The position numbers and the translations under genes were made by a program. Positions 54,431 to 64,000 of a stretch of 64,000 nucleotides of DNA are shown here, piece by piece; positions within the stretch are counted from its first letter, which is position 1, and each line of letters begins with the position of its first letter. The notes beneath the pieces are model-generated. The model made no database searches. It was not told the origin of the DNA and saw only the letters and a list, made by a program, of their open reading frames with translations. The DNA lies in NCBI GenBank assembly GCA_963575745.1, contig CAUYUJ010014338.1, positions 64,001 to 128,000 of the forward strand, given 5' to 3'. The stretch is from Prorocentrum cordatum. Lineage: Eukaryota; Sar; Dinophyceae; Prorocentrales; Prorocentraceae.

Positions 54431-55099
54431 ATGTAAGGATGTCTCAGGCGAGGCAATGGTTTCAACACTTCCGAGGGGGACGCCGAAAAAAATATAATTA
54501 TGTATATCACGGGCCCGTTCGCGCGCACATTGAAGGGATGCCGCCTCAAGCGGTTTGCCTGTTAACGTGCTCAACACCCTTTGTTTTCGGAGCAAAATGT
54601 AAGGGATCAAGCGAGGCGCTGGTTTCCGTACCCCCAAGGGGGCGCCAAGAGGGTATATCGCAGGCCCGTTCGCGTTCTTGTGGTGATGTCTCATGCGGTT
54701 TGTCTGTCTGCGTGCTCAGCATTCCCTGTTATCGGGGCAGTTTGTGTGGATGTCCCAAAAGGTTTGCCTGTTCCTGCCCCCCTGATTTCTGTTTGGGTGG
54801 TCCAGTTCTCAACGTGGCACTTGGGCACCCCAAAGGGGGACCGCCGGGGGCCGGGACACTCTAAGGTTCGCGTCCAGGTTGTGGGGGTGTCTCAGGCGGT
54901 TTGCCTGTTCCTGCTCCCCCCTTCTGGCGTATCCTTTTTATAATGCAGTGTCTACCGCGATATTGCACGCGCGGCACGCAGGCACCCCAAAGGGGGAGTC
55001 GCCCAGGGGGGACGCACCAGTACTCGCGCTCAGATTGGGAAATGTCTCAAGAGGATAGCCTGTTTCTGCTCCCCCCCAGACTGATTCTCCGGGTGGCCC
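54431..55099. repeat. Degenerate 150-200-bp tandem repeat
   Basis: Four to five units, each with a TGTCTCAGGCGGTTTGCCTG-type string, a CTGCTCCCCC string and GGGCACCCCAAAGGGGGA. It is inserted between two halves of the CTCA repeat. Confidence 0.7.
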
Positions 55100-55512
55100 A
55101 GCGCCACATTGGGTTGCGCTCATATTCAGATTCGAGCATACTTGTACTGGACAATACAGATTCATTCATACCCAAACTCGCTCAAACTCAGACTCACCCG
55201 CGCCCTAACCAACTCACACTCAGGCCCTCGCAAACTTAGACTTCAACCCACCAGCCCGCAGACTCACTCACACTCAAGCGCCCCGCACCCAAGCTCACTC
55301 ATACTCAGGTTCGCGTTCCTCACACTCAGACCCTCTTGCACTCAGGCTCGCTCGCACTCAGACTCACCCATACTCAGACCCAACCGTACACACGCTAACT
55401 ATATCCAAACACACTTACACTCGGGCTTCGTCATACCTGGGTCCACTCACAGTCGGACTCGCTCGCACTCAGATCACTCACAGTCAGATTCACTCGAACT
55501 AAGGCTCATACA
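55100..55512. repeat. CTCACTCA/CTCAGACT short repeat, right part
   Basis: Resumption of the repeat at 54085-54430 with the same motifs, which supports insertion of the 54431-55099 material. Confidence 0.88.
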
Positions 55513-55538
55513 CAAATAGCTGCGGCGATATACGCAGC

Positions 55539-55835
55539 GTGGCGCTTGGGCACCCCAGGTGCCATCAGGCGGCGCGAGTAGCACACCAGAGTGGGCGTAA
55601 CAACGCCATGCGCGCTTGCCTCAATTGCCTCGGGGAGAACAGCAAGATGAACTCCCCCTCGCTCTATCATATGTGTTTCCTCGTTTGTCATGAAAGATGT
55701 CCAGATGAAGAAAAGGGGGACGTCACTGAAGTCGTCGCTGTCTCAGTCTTCATTGCCGCGCCTGTCGTCTACGCGGGCTCGCTCTCGCACGAATCCTCCC
55801 TCCCCCCGGTCACGCCCATTATCGCTCGGGGATGA
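55539..55835 (+). CDS. Weak coding candidate, 98 residues
   Basis: Non-repetitive plus-strand frame with a Cys/His-containing segment, ACLNCLGENSKMNSPSLYHM then CFLVCHERCPDEEKGD, and a hydrophobic stretch VVAVSVFIAAPVVYAG. No family is recognised, and the first residues overlap repeat sequence. May be chance. Confidence 0.2.
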   Translation: MALGHPRCHQAARVAHQSGRNNAMRACLNCLGENSKMNSPSLYHMCFLVCHERCPDEEKGDVTEVVAVSVFIAAPVVYAGSLSHESSLPPVTPIIARG

Positions 55836-55990
55836 AAAAACAAATCGAGGAGCAGCAGAAGCCGGAGCCAGGAGCCAGAGGAGATGGGAAGGAGGAGTGC
55901 AGAGCACGCGGCTGCTCGCAAGGTGTCTGCCGGTCCAGCCGCTTGCTCGAGCTGCGCGCCGAACCGATCTGCGTCGAACAGGCCAGGTGA
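55832..55990 (+). CDS. Possible first exon, 52 residues
   Basis: ATG at 55832 opens MKKQIEEQQKPEPGARGDGK, then EECRARGCSQGVCRSS and LLELRAEPICVEQA. It ends at CCAG/GTGAGGAT (55985-55994), a good splice donor; unspliced, a TGA follows immediately. No downstream exon was identified. Function unknown. Confidence 0.2.
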   Translation: MKKQIEEQQKPEPGARGDGKEECRARGCSQGVCRSSRLLELRAEPICVEQAR

Positions 55991-55994
55991 GGAT

Positions 55995-57335
55995 AACGAC
56001 GACGAAGACGACGACGACAACGACATTCCAGGAGGAGGAAGCGGACGAGGCCCAGACCTACATGCATTGAACAACAGTGCGGAGGGTTTTTCCCAGCTTT
56101 CAGCCTCCGGAAACCCTCGCTGGGCCCCCCCCGACAGACAACACACACAATCCAGAGTGGTAAAACGCCCCTGGGACCAGGGTCGGAACTTACGGGGACC
56201 CCGCATTGAGCACATCAAAACGTTGAACTCTTGGGGCCTCGTATAACCGCGTAGACCCCCCAATCACAGAATGGTGAATGGCTAGTCCGCCGCCAGAAGA
56301 TCGCCACGGGAGGCACGGATGAAAACACAAAAACGGGGCCGAAACGACCCTGTGCCTCTTGGGCTCGCTCCCCTCCCCCCAACCCATATCGTAGGATTCT
56401 GAGCGGGCGTACGCCCAGGAGCCCAGACCTGAATTGAACTGTCGATGCCAGCGGGTGAAGCACCCCCCCTCTGAACAGGCCGAGCAGGAGGGGGCCGATC
56501 TTGGCGTGGCGGGGGCTTTTCCTCGAGAAGGGGGGGGAGGAGGGAAATGCCTGACCAACCCTGGGCAGCTCCCTCCTTGCTGGTCTTCGCAAAGCTCCCT
56601 GCCCTCGGCATTCCTAGGTCACCTGTCTTCGCGCAGCGCGCCCCGCCGATGCGCGGCGCGCGACCATCGTCGCGCCCTCGCGCCCTCGCCCCCGCCCCCT
56701 TGGACAAAGGCAACCGCACTTCCGGCCCAGACCGCGACGCGCGAGGCGCGATCGTCTTCGCGCCCCCGCGGGTGACCCCAGAAATTCCCCAGGGGGGCGG
56801 AGGGCGGCAGCCCATCACTGTGCTACCAGGAGGAGCGTCAAGCGTTCCTGGCCACGGCGGGCCTTTGCCACGAAGAGGTTCCCAAGCGCGAATGGAAGGA
56901 ACGGCCCGAAGACGGGGTCCTTCCTGGCCTCAGGGTGATTCTTATCACACCGTCTTGACGATAGGGGCCCTGGCGTCCAGCAGCGTCTCTGTCGCGCAGA
57001 CGGCCTCTGCGGCTGCGACTGCCGCCGCGCCGGAGGAGAGGGAGGAGCAGGAGAGGAGATGAAGAGGAGGAGGAGGAGAGAAACGGAACGAAATGAGAGG
57101 CTCGCGATCCAACGCGTTGGGTACTGTGTGGAGGAGGGGCGAGGCTCCCCAGAGGCTCCAGATAACGACGAGGGGCTCCGATAACGAGGCTCCAAGCCAA
57201 CAGAAATAATGCTCATACGCGCTATCGAAAAGTAGCCCACCAGCCAAGCACTCTGTGCCTGGCCAGCTTTGCGAGAAAATAGGGGTGGCCTGTGAAACTC
57301 GCTGTCTTATTTCTCGCCAGACGGCCCTCGACCTT
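55995..57335. other. No gene recognised
   Basis: GC-rich, non-tandem sequence with many overlapping frames of about 100-180 codons lacking domains. An AC run lies at 56144-56151 and a GAC/ACG-rich stretch at 55990-56025. Confidence 0.45.
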
Positions 57336-57339
57336 GGAG

Positions 57340-57540
57340 CAGGTAGGAGGAGGAGTAGGAGTAGGAGGAGGAGGAGGAGGACGAGAAGGAGAAGGAGGAC
57401 GAGAAGGAGAAGGAGGATGCGTCACAGACCCTGTGGCATCACCTCGAGCCTTGAAGCTCGAGGAGAGAAAGAAGGGAAGGGGAGGAGCAGAAGAGGAGTG
57501 GAGTAGGAGGGAGGGAAGGTGAGGAGGAGAGGAGGGGAAG
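57340..57540. repeat. GGA/GAGAAGGA-rich purine tract
   Basis: GGAGGA and GAGAAGGAGAAGGA repeats with a partly unique middle. Confidence 0.85.
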
Positions 57541-59210
57541 AAATATGGGCGGGCCAACATTGGCAGGAATGGCGGATGCCACGCGGCAGCGGGACAGACG
57601 AGGGCCGCTCTGACCAGTCCTCTGCCACGCGCTGATCGGCACCCAGATCACCACCTCGCGCTTCGAGGGGAGGTCCTGGGTGAGCCCCCGCCGCTACACA
57701 CAAGAGGAGACTTCCCTGACCTCTAAAGCCGCGAGGTTCGAGGATTGAGGCCTGGATGTCACACGGCCTCTTTGGACCTCCCGCGGAGCCAGCGTCGCCG
57801 CGGCTGGAACCCCATCGAAACTCTGATCAGGACACGCCCCAGGACATGCCTGGAGTGAAAGTTTTGTTTCGATCCCCAGCCGCAGAACTCCGACGAGCGC
57901 TGTTTCTTTTGGCGTCTGTCGGGAACTGCCCACTGGGGGGCAATCGACGGAACATGAAGAAATGTGCACCTCTCGCGCACCTGCGGGGCCCGGGGGGGCC
58001 CTTCAGGGCACCTTGCCTGCAACCCTAGATCCCCCCACCGATCGCCCCCGCCGTTACGAAGCGCCTGGAGGGATCGCCACTTCCTCGAAGAAGCGCCATT
58101 TCCTCGAGGAAGTGAGCCTCCAAGAACACTCGAGAGCCTTCCAAGACGACACCTAATGTCCAAAACCGCCCCCGAGCTTCTATCCTGGAACCTCGATTTC
58201 CAAGAGGAACTGGTGACCCCCCTGGTGGTGACCCCCACTGGCACTGCCCAAGAGTCTGCAACCCTTTTTCGGACCCCGAGACCTTCAGAGAACGACCGGC
58301 GGCGAAAAGAGCTGCCCCAGGGAGAAGAGCTGTGGAGAGTTCGGGCGTCCCACGCGCTGGAGGTTTTGGTGGGGGCACAGGCAGCCTCGATGCCACGCCG
58401 CCGTGGGAAGCCCATCAGCGTACGGCTGTTGAGGAGACGCAGGGCCTTCAGACATCAGCGGAGGAGAGCACGCTTTCGGGCTCCCAACGGTGGCGGCGCC
58501 AGTCTTCTTACTTCCCCCTCCCGGGTAGGAGCCCGGCGAGCTCAGGACCACCCAGGCTGCGCAGCGGCGCGAAGCCAGGTACAGGCACTGCAGCGCGGGT
58601 GTACGGGAGCGCCGGTGAGCACATTGATGGGATTTCCGGCGCAGCTCGTCGGTCTCATGTCGGTTGTAGCTTTCTGTTGGTTGAAGTGCTCCAAGCCCCC
58701 CAAACTGGCCAAACCGTTGGCTGGCGCCGAGAGGCCTTCAGTCCGATATCAGTCCCCCCGCCGCATGTTTATCGAGGCGTGCTGCCATGCCAACACGATA
58801 GGAGAACAATGTACAATATCCTTAGTTAGAGCCGTTGCAGCAGAAGGCCAGGCTTTAAACCGATCAGGCTCGGGCTGCACCTGTGTCCTTCGCAGACAGT
58901 GATCGGCATCTGCATCGGCTGGCAAATTGCTAAATTCATATCGTTAGCTCGAGGTTGCCCTCCCCCGGATAATGGTCTACAAATCCTCCACGCGCCCCAG
59001 GATGATCTGGTATAGCTCCCGCTGGAAGTCGTCGGAACCCTACTCGGAGCGACAACAAGTGGGGAACGCGTTGGACTCCTCACCTCCGCGGTCGCCACTG
59101 TTTCATGACGCGGGCCTCGACCCCTTCCCCGCGGCCAGCAATCCATCTGGACGCACGAACTCGGTACGGAAAATTAGCCTGGCGAAGGGCCCAACCATAT
59201 GCAGTTGAGA
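57541..59210. other. No gene recognised; holds one dispersed repeat
   Basis: The frame 57964-58902 (+, 312 residues) and its shadows were inspected and no domain seen. The segment 57930-58065 is collinear with 45060-45170 in intron 7 of the sulfatase. Confidence 0.45.
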
Positions 59211-59214
59211 ACAC

Positions 59215-59665
59215 CGTCGTTGTATGCACCGCGTTCTGAGGTGCCCACTTTAGGGCCACGAAACGTGTGAGGGGTGTGCATCAATTCGTCCGGTGGGCGC
59301 ATGCGAAAGCCGCCACGGAGGCCGTCGGTGGGATTTCCTCTGGGGCCACGGAGCGCGTGAGAGGTGTGCCGAAATAGGCGCGCTGGGCGCATGCGAACGC
59401 AGCCATTGGGGCCGTCGGTGGAGCTCCCTATGGAGCCGCGACGCGTGTGATGGGCGCGCCGAAATGGGTGCGGTGGGCGCATGCGAACGCAGCAACTGGT
59501 GCCTTCGGTGGAGCTCCCTATGGGGCCACGAAACGCGCGAGGGCTGTGCCAAGATGGGCGTGGGTGACGCATGCGGGCGGCGGCACTGGGGCCTTCAGTG
59601 GAGCTCCCTGTGGGGCCACGAAACGTGTAAGGGGTGTGCTGACATGGGCTGCCGTCCGGGTTTGC
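59215..59665. repeat. 90-bp tandem repeat, five copies
   Basis: Units start at GGTGGAGCTCCCTATGGGGC or a variant at 59329, 59417, 59507 and 59597, spacing 88-90 bp. They share this 20-mer plus CACGAAACG with the array at 62385-62945. Confidence 0.92.
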
Positions 59666-60086
59666 GTTTCCCATAATTCAACAATTTGAGAAGTGCGAAT
59701 TATGAGAAACGCAGTCCTGGACGACTGCCCCCGGCACAAGGATTATTTGTTGTTCCACAACTGGATCATCACAACTCCCTACACAGTGCCATGGCAACCT
59801 CGCCGTGCCCGTGAGGTGGACCCCGAGGTCCTGCTTTGCTGGGAAGGGCAGCGCGCAAGACAATCATATACATTGAAAGCCCGACAGCCAAATCGCCAGA
59901 GCCGCGCTGGGACCTCCACAAGATATGCACAAATTGCCCCCGGCACAAATTGCACGGCATATGCGGTTTTCCCAGGACTCGAATTCTGCGCGATGGGAAC
60001 AACACTCACTTACAATCGCTTTACAACTCACAACGCAACAACACGATGAGAAACAACTATGAGAATCTGCTTAAAAAATCTGTCAT
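59666..60086. other. AT-richer spacer, no gene
   Basis: Contains CCCGGCACAA at two places (59731 and 59939) and TTCCCATAATTC-like strings related to the hairpins that follow. No gene. Confidence 0.5.
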
Positions 60087-60480
60087 TGAGCCACAATCGC
60101 GTTCCCCATAATTTCTAATTCTGGGAAACGCGATTGTGACTCATCGGGTGCTGTTTTTTGACGGAAATTTAGTTTACCATAATTCGAAATTCCGAGAATT
60201 CGAATTTTGAATTATGGGGTGCGCCCTTCTCTTTCAACAAACGCACTCAATGAACCACAATCGCGATTCCCAGAATTTAATGGGAAACGCGATTGTGGCT
60301 CATTGGGTGATGCTTGTTTGAAAAAACTGCGCTTCCCATAATTCGGAATTCCGAGAATCTGAATCCTGACTGATGGGAACACAATTTTCTTCAACGAACC
60401 ACACCCAATGAGCCACAGACGCGCCCCCCAGAATTTCTATTATGGGAAACGCGATGGTGGCTGATTGGGTGTTGCTTTTC
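60087..60480. repeat. Tandem AT-rich hairpins
   Basis: Hairpins at 60087-60143, 60177-60217, 60248-60305 and 60402-60471. Their arms are TGAGCCACAATCGCG...CGCGATTGTGGCTCA, except the second, which is CCATAATTCGAAATTC paired with its complement. They occur about every 155-165 bp, joined by GGGTG(C/A)TG(C/T)TT linkers. The tract is much more AT-rich than its surroundings. Confidence 0.9.
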
Positions 60481-60607
60481 AAGAACATCGCGTTTCACCT
60501 AATCCGGAAGCCGGCCGGCCGGCCGGCTGACGCACGCGACGCGCTGCCTGGTGCGTCGCATCGAGGGGGCGCCAGGCCTGCCCCCTCGAGCTCCCCCTTC
60601 CACCATC

Positions 60608-61105
60608 CGAGACAAAGCGCTGCGCGTGCGCCACCGCGCAGAATCGCTCCTGCGAGAATCGGAAAAGGTCGCCCGGTCGGGCGTCCCCCAACGCGCGAAC
60701 GAACCCCGGAGACTCTAGGACGACGTGGTGTCAGCGCGGGAACCTCGCGCGCGCGCGAGCCGCGAAGCGTCCGGTGAGCTGGTCCCCTTTGTCGTGGCCC
60801 ACCATGATCGCTTCTGAGACTGAGGCATCTGCGTAAGTTTACTTCAATCGCCCTATGCGCTCGCCAGCGCGCGTGGGCATCGAAAAAGAGCGCGCAGGCG
60901 CGGCTCTGGCGTCGCCAGCGTAACATGGGCCACAAGGTACGACACCTCGTTGGCCGACAAAGCGCTGCGCGTGCGCCACCGCGCAGAACCGCTCCTGCGA
61001 GAGTCGGAGGAGATCGCCCTGTCGGGCGTTCCCCAACGCGCGGACTAAACCTGGAGGCTGTTCCCCAATGCGTTACAGCGCTTGCGCGTTCTCAGGTAGG
61101 ACGAC
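60608..61105. repeat. Direct duplication of about 110-125 bp
   Basis: GACAAAGCGCTGCGCGTGCG through CCAACGCGCG at 60610-60700 recurs at 60957-61047 with few changes; GGACGACGTGGTGTTC-like text follows both copies (60718 and 61099). The intervening 250 bp is unique. Confidence 0.88.
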
Positions 61106-61299
61106 GTGGTGTTCGACACCCCCATGAGTGGGGGCTGGGGGGAAGAACTCTCTGTGTCCCTAAACCCTAGAAAAGAATAGCCGGGGTGGATTGGGGCGGG
61201 AGGACAAGCAACGCGAGCGCGCACACAGCATCCCACCCCCAACAATCTTGATGTGGGGGTGGGATGCGTGCGCGCGCCCACACCGCTTGGCGGGCAACG
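61106..61299. other. Spacer with telomere-like string and GTGGGGGTGGGATG
   Basis: CCCTAAACCCTAG occurs at 61158-61170, about 130 bp ahead of the telomere run. A GGGTGGGATG/CATCCCACCC inverted pair lies at 61228-61267. Confidence 0.7.
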
Positions 61300-61327
61300 C
61301 CCTAAACCCTAAACCCTAAACCCTAAA
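61300..61327. repeat. Interstitial telomere repeat, four CCCTAAA units
   Basis: Four perfect heptamers of the plant-type telomere sequence (TTTAGGG on the other strand), immediately followed by a GATGAT microsatellite. Too short to be a chromosome end and lies inside the window. Confidence 0.97.
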
Positions 61328-61328
61328 C

Positions 61329-61341
61329 GACAATGATGAGA

Positions 61342-61407
<66 letters not shown>

Positions 61408-61490
61408 ATGATGATATGATGATGAAATGGTGATGGTGATGGTGATGGTGATGGTGATGGTGATGGTGATGGTGATGATGATGGTGATGG

Positions 61491-61542
<52 letters not shown>
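61329..61542. repeat. GAT/GGT trinucleotide microsatellite
   Basis: ATGATG and GGTGAT triplets over about 210 bp. Confidence 0.97.
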
Positions 61543-61543
<1 letters not shown>

Positions 61544-62384
61544 GGAGGAGGGATGAGGTGAGGAGGAAGGAGAAGAGAGGTGGACGTGGGGCGTTCTCTT
61601 CTCAAAACGAGGACCCAACACAGGATGGTTGGAAAAAAGGGTACGACGCCCTGCAACAAGAGTTGTCCAAAGTCGACAGCGGCCGCTGCTGGGCAGGCGG
61701 CCTTCTACCTCAAATGGACAATTTCGCGGCGACACCGACAGCGAGTCTTGCTCAAAATGCACAGGAAATTATGCCGGTCTTCTTGCCCATTCTTTATGCA
61801 TCCAATACCCTGGTCTGGTTGTCCCGGGGCCGGACGCCGAGCACGTCCAAGGCCAACCGCCACGATATTTTGCTTGCGCCGCCAGGATCCGATGGCCTCT
61901 GGCCCCAAATCTGGCCGCAACTGGCCCGTCGCGCCCTCGCCAGGCGCCGACCCCTGAAGACCCTGAGGATGACGGCGCGCCTCGACCGACCGCTCTGCCT
62001 GCACCCGCGCGTTTGTTCCGTGCCTCCAAAATCTCACGAACGGCCAACATTATTCGTGTCCGCGCCCTCGCGGTTTGGACACTGGGGCGGGATCCCAGGG
62101 CTGCGTGGTCGAGCGTATTTCCTTCCGCGCGGGGCATCCGCGAATAAGACGCCCCGTGTCCTCAGTGCCGCGGCCCACCGGGGCGGCCCGCGAGGCCGCG
62201 GATACGGTTTTTTTTCGGCCCAAGAAAATCGGAGATCCCGCTGGGGAGGAGGGCCTGCAGCCGGGTCGGGGCCGGGGCCCCTCGGCATACCCTGAGATCC
62301 TTTCCTTGTGAGGACAAAATAACATGACGAACGACCCGACCATATACAGTTGCGAGTGCCAAATTGTTGGTACAAGTTTCGGTT
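61543..62384. other. No gene recognised; holds the second copy of the intron-4 element
   Basis: Plus frames such as 61558-62295 have no domain. 62100-62235 matches 47390-47535 in intron 4 of the sulfatase. Confidence 0.5.
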
Positions 62385-62945
62385 GAGCTCCCTATGGGGC
62401 CCCGAAACGTTGTCCTGGGTGGCGTTGACGCATGCGGCCTGTGTCACTGGAACCTTCGGTGGAGATCCCTATGGGGCCACGAAACGCTGTCCTGGGTGGC
62501 GGTGACGCATGCGGCCTGTGCCGCTGGAGCCTTCGGCGGAGCTCCCTATGGGGCCACGGAGTCTTTGGTGGCGGTGACGCATGCGGCCTGTTCCGCTGAA
62601 GCCTTCGGTGGAGCTCCCTATGGGGCTACGAAACGCTGTCCTGGGTGGCCGTGACGCACGAGGGCTGTGCCAGTGTAGCCTTCGGTGGAGCTCCCTATGG
62701 AGGTCCACGGCCTGGGTGGCGGTGACGCATGCGGCCTGTGCCACTGGAGCCTTCGGTGGAGCTCCCTATGGGGCCACGAAGCGCTGTCCTTGGTGGCGGT
62801 GACGCATACGGCCTGTGCCACTGGAGCCTTCGGTGGAGCTCCCTATGGGGCCACAAAGCGCTGTCCTGATGGCGGTGACGCATGCGGCCTGTGCCACTGG
62901 AGCCTTCGGTGGAGCTCCTTATAGGGCCACGAAACAGCGTCCTGG
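62385..62945. repeat. About 75-bp tandem repeat, eight copies
   Basis: Units CTTCGGTGGAGCTCCCTATG with GGGCCACGAAACGCTGTCCT and GGTGACGCATGCGGCCTGTG. Spacing counted at two places is 72 and 77 bp. Related to the 90-bp array at 59215. Confidence 0.92.
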
Positions 62946-63049
62946 GTGGGGTGAAGCGCAGGGAGGTGGCGAGGCGGATGGAAAGAGAGGGGAGAGGAGG
63001 AGGAACGCGGGGCGCTGTTTCTTCAAAGCGAGGACCCAACACCACAGGA

Positions 63050-63665
63050 TGGTTGGGCGCAAAAGACGCCACCCTAGAAATCCCTATGGGTTGGGGGGAG
63101 AGCGCGGGGAGCGTTGCTCTTTGGGCAGGCTTGCGCCCGCAGGGCGAACGAGCGACGCGCCCGCAACTCGCCGCGCCCCGCGCCCCACCCCAACCAAAGG
63201 AGCGGCAAAGGGAAAGGGAAAAAGACAACGCCGCCACAGCGGCCCGACGACACACGCGCCCTGCGGCGCTGCGCGTCAGACGCGGGGTATATTTACCCCC
63301 CCACACCGTGGGGAGAAACAAGGAAGTAGCGAGCGCGAACAAGACGGGGAACACTAAGTCCAGGAAGACCTGAGGCGAGCCCCCAGACAAAACGCACCCC
63401 TCCAACCTGACCCAGCCCGCCCCGCCACGGGCGCATCGGCGAACCGTGGCGCCCGCGGCGGCGCGGCAGCGGAAAGGGTTCCCGGGTCCGCGTTTTGTGA
63501 CAACGAACAGAACTGCGTCGCGTTCTCGCCCACAACAGACGCCGCCCTAGAAATCCCGATGGGCCGGGGGGGAGAGCGCGGGGGGCGCTGCTCCTTGGGC
63601 GGGCTCGCGCCCGCAAGGCGAACGAGCGACGCGCCCGTAGCTCGCCGCGCCCCGCGGGGGCCCGC
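63050..63665. repeat. Direct duplication of about 135 bp
   Basis: 63060-63185 and 63537-63660 share GACGCC(A/G)CCCTAGAAATCC, GGGGGGAGAGCGCGGGG and CGAACGAGCGACGCGCCCG. The sequence between them is GC-rich and holds no recognised gene. Confidence 0.88.
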
Positions 63666-63901
63666 GGGCGCAGCGACGCCCGAGGCCCTTGCTGCACCGG
63701 TGCGCGAAGAAAAAACCTAACGCTGCTCTCGCCGAAGGTGCAACACCGTTTCGCAGCAACCTTTGTCCTCGTTTTCGTCGCTGGACGAATCGCAGCCGCG
63801 CGCCAACCTCACGGCGCTGTCCTCAAGCGAATCCTGTTCCAAATATGATGGGCAGGCGGCGGGCCGCCAGTCTCCGGCGCGCGGGATTCCTGCCAGCCGC
63901 T
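63666..63901. other. Right-end spacer, no gene recognised
   Basis: Non-repetitive, with no supported reading frame. Confidence 0.45.
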
Positions 63902-64000
63902 AGCCACGCGCCGCCATGTCCTGCGCGTGGCCCCGACGGAGGTCGCGCGTGCGGTAGGCCTCGTGCCACGGCGCCCCGAGCTCTTGCAAGGCCGCTCTCA
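63902..64000 (-). CDS. Possible terminal exon running off the window
   Basis: On the minus strand the last 99 bases read LQELGAPWHEAYRTRDLRRG then HAQDMAARG and a TAG stop at about 63902. The text looks coding-like (charged and balanced, unlike the flanks), but only about 30 residues are visible and no family is recognised. Confidence 0.25.

Noticed and set aside
57964-58902. 312-codon plus-strand ORF
   Set aside because: No recognisable domain, strong overlap with open frames on the other strand, and its 5' part is a dispersed repeat also found in a sulfatase intron.
60608-61105. Possible structured RNA gene pair in the duplicated segment
   Set aside because: GC-rich local pairings exist but neither copy fits a tRNA, 5S rRNA or spliced-leader pattern; kept only as a duplication.
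1-64000. Dinoflagellate spliced-leader sequence or its relics
   Set aside because: The conserved leader core (CCGTAGCCATTTTGGCTCAAG-type) was looked for by eye on both strands and not seen; a computed search with mismatches would settle it.

Overview
The window looks like nuclear DNA of a dinoflagellate, probably a very GC-rich and repeat-laden species. The evidence is: (i) retroelement polyproteins that end in the cytosine-methyltransferase-like domain familiar from dinoflagellate genomes, (ii) plant/dinoflagellate-type CCCTAAA telomere repeats at 61300-61327, (iii) a ten-exon arylsulfatase gene with many non-GT intron starts and inverted-repeat introns, and (iv) minisatellites everywhere. 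No species is claimed. No prokaryotic operon, rRNA, CRISPR or spliced-leader gene was seen. tRNAs were not scanned for systematically.

Layout. 1-2957: short-repeat DNA and coding-like debris on the minus strand. 2958-13566: a 10.6-kb nested satellite, built from a 14-bp unit, GC-rich inserts of roughly 80 bp and three blocks of a 19-bp unit with purine-rich and GAT-rich leaders. The 19-bp blocks are open in all frames on both strands, so the long ORFs there are artefacts. 13567-17200: decayed minus-strand ORFs of unknown function, one with a clear WW domain. 17203-26040: a decayed LINE-type retroelement on the minus strand with the order coiled coil, RNase H, endonuclease, reverse transcriptase, zinc finger, methyltransferase-like domain. 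Two catalytic residues are visibly changed. 26041-31774: GC-rich and hexamer repeats without a recognisable gene.

31775-39823: a second retroelement on the minus strand with RT (YIDD kept), RNase H and a C5-methyltransferase-like domain (PPC and ENP kept). Its repeats lie in the order A - ORFs - B - A - B, which is the split-direct-repeat layout of Ngaro/PAT elements of the DIRS order; no tyrosine recombinase was found. This is the most interesting structure in the window. 39840-42030: a 229-bp tandem repeat in two blocks. 42120-43426: a hairpin element, a 25-bp repeat and a 260-bp MITE.

43459-49387 (minus): the one convincing host gene, a secreted or lysosomal-type arylsulfatase. Its introns carry mobile-looking hairpins. 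Intron 8 is a 122-bp inverted-repeat element flanked by a duplicated CTCGAG, a textbook candidate for an introner; introns 1 and 6 share a second hairpin family with a free copy at 42176-42307; intron 4 shares a block with 62100-62235.

49660-64000: a CAT microsatellite, a 743-bp tandem repeat, 9-bp and CTCA repeats, AT-rich tandem hairpins, an interstitial telomere repeat, two related 75-90-bp arrays and direct duplications. Only weak coding candidates occur here. The retroelements and hairpin elements appear to account for most of the non-satellite sequence; the sulfatase is embedded among them and has been colonised by them.
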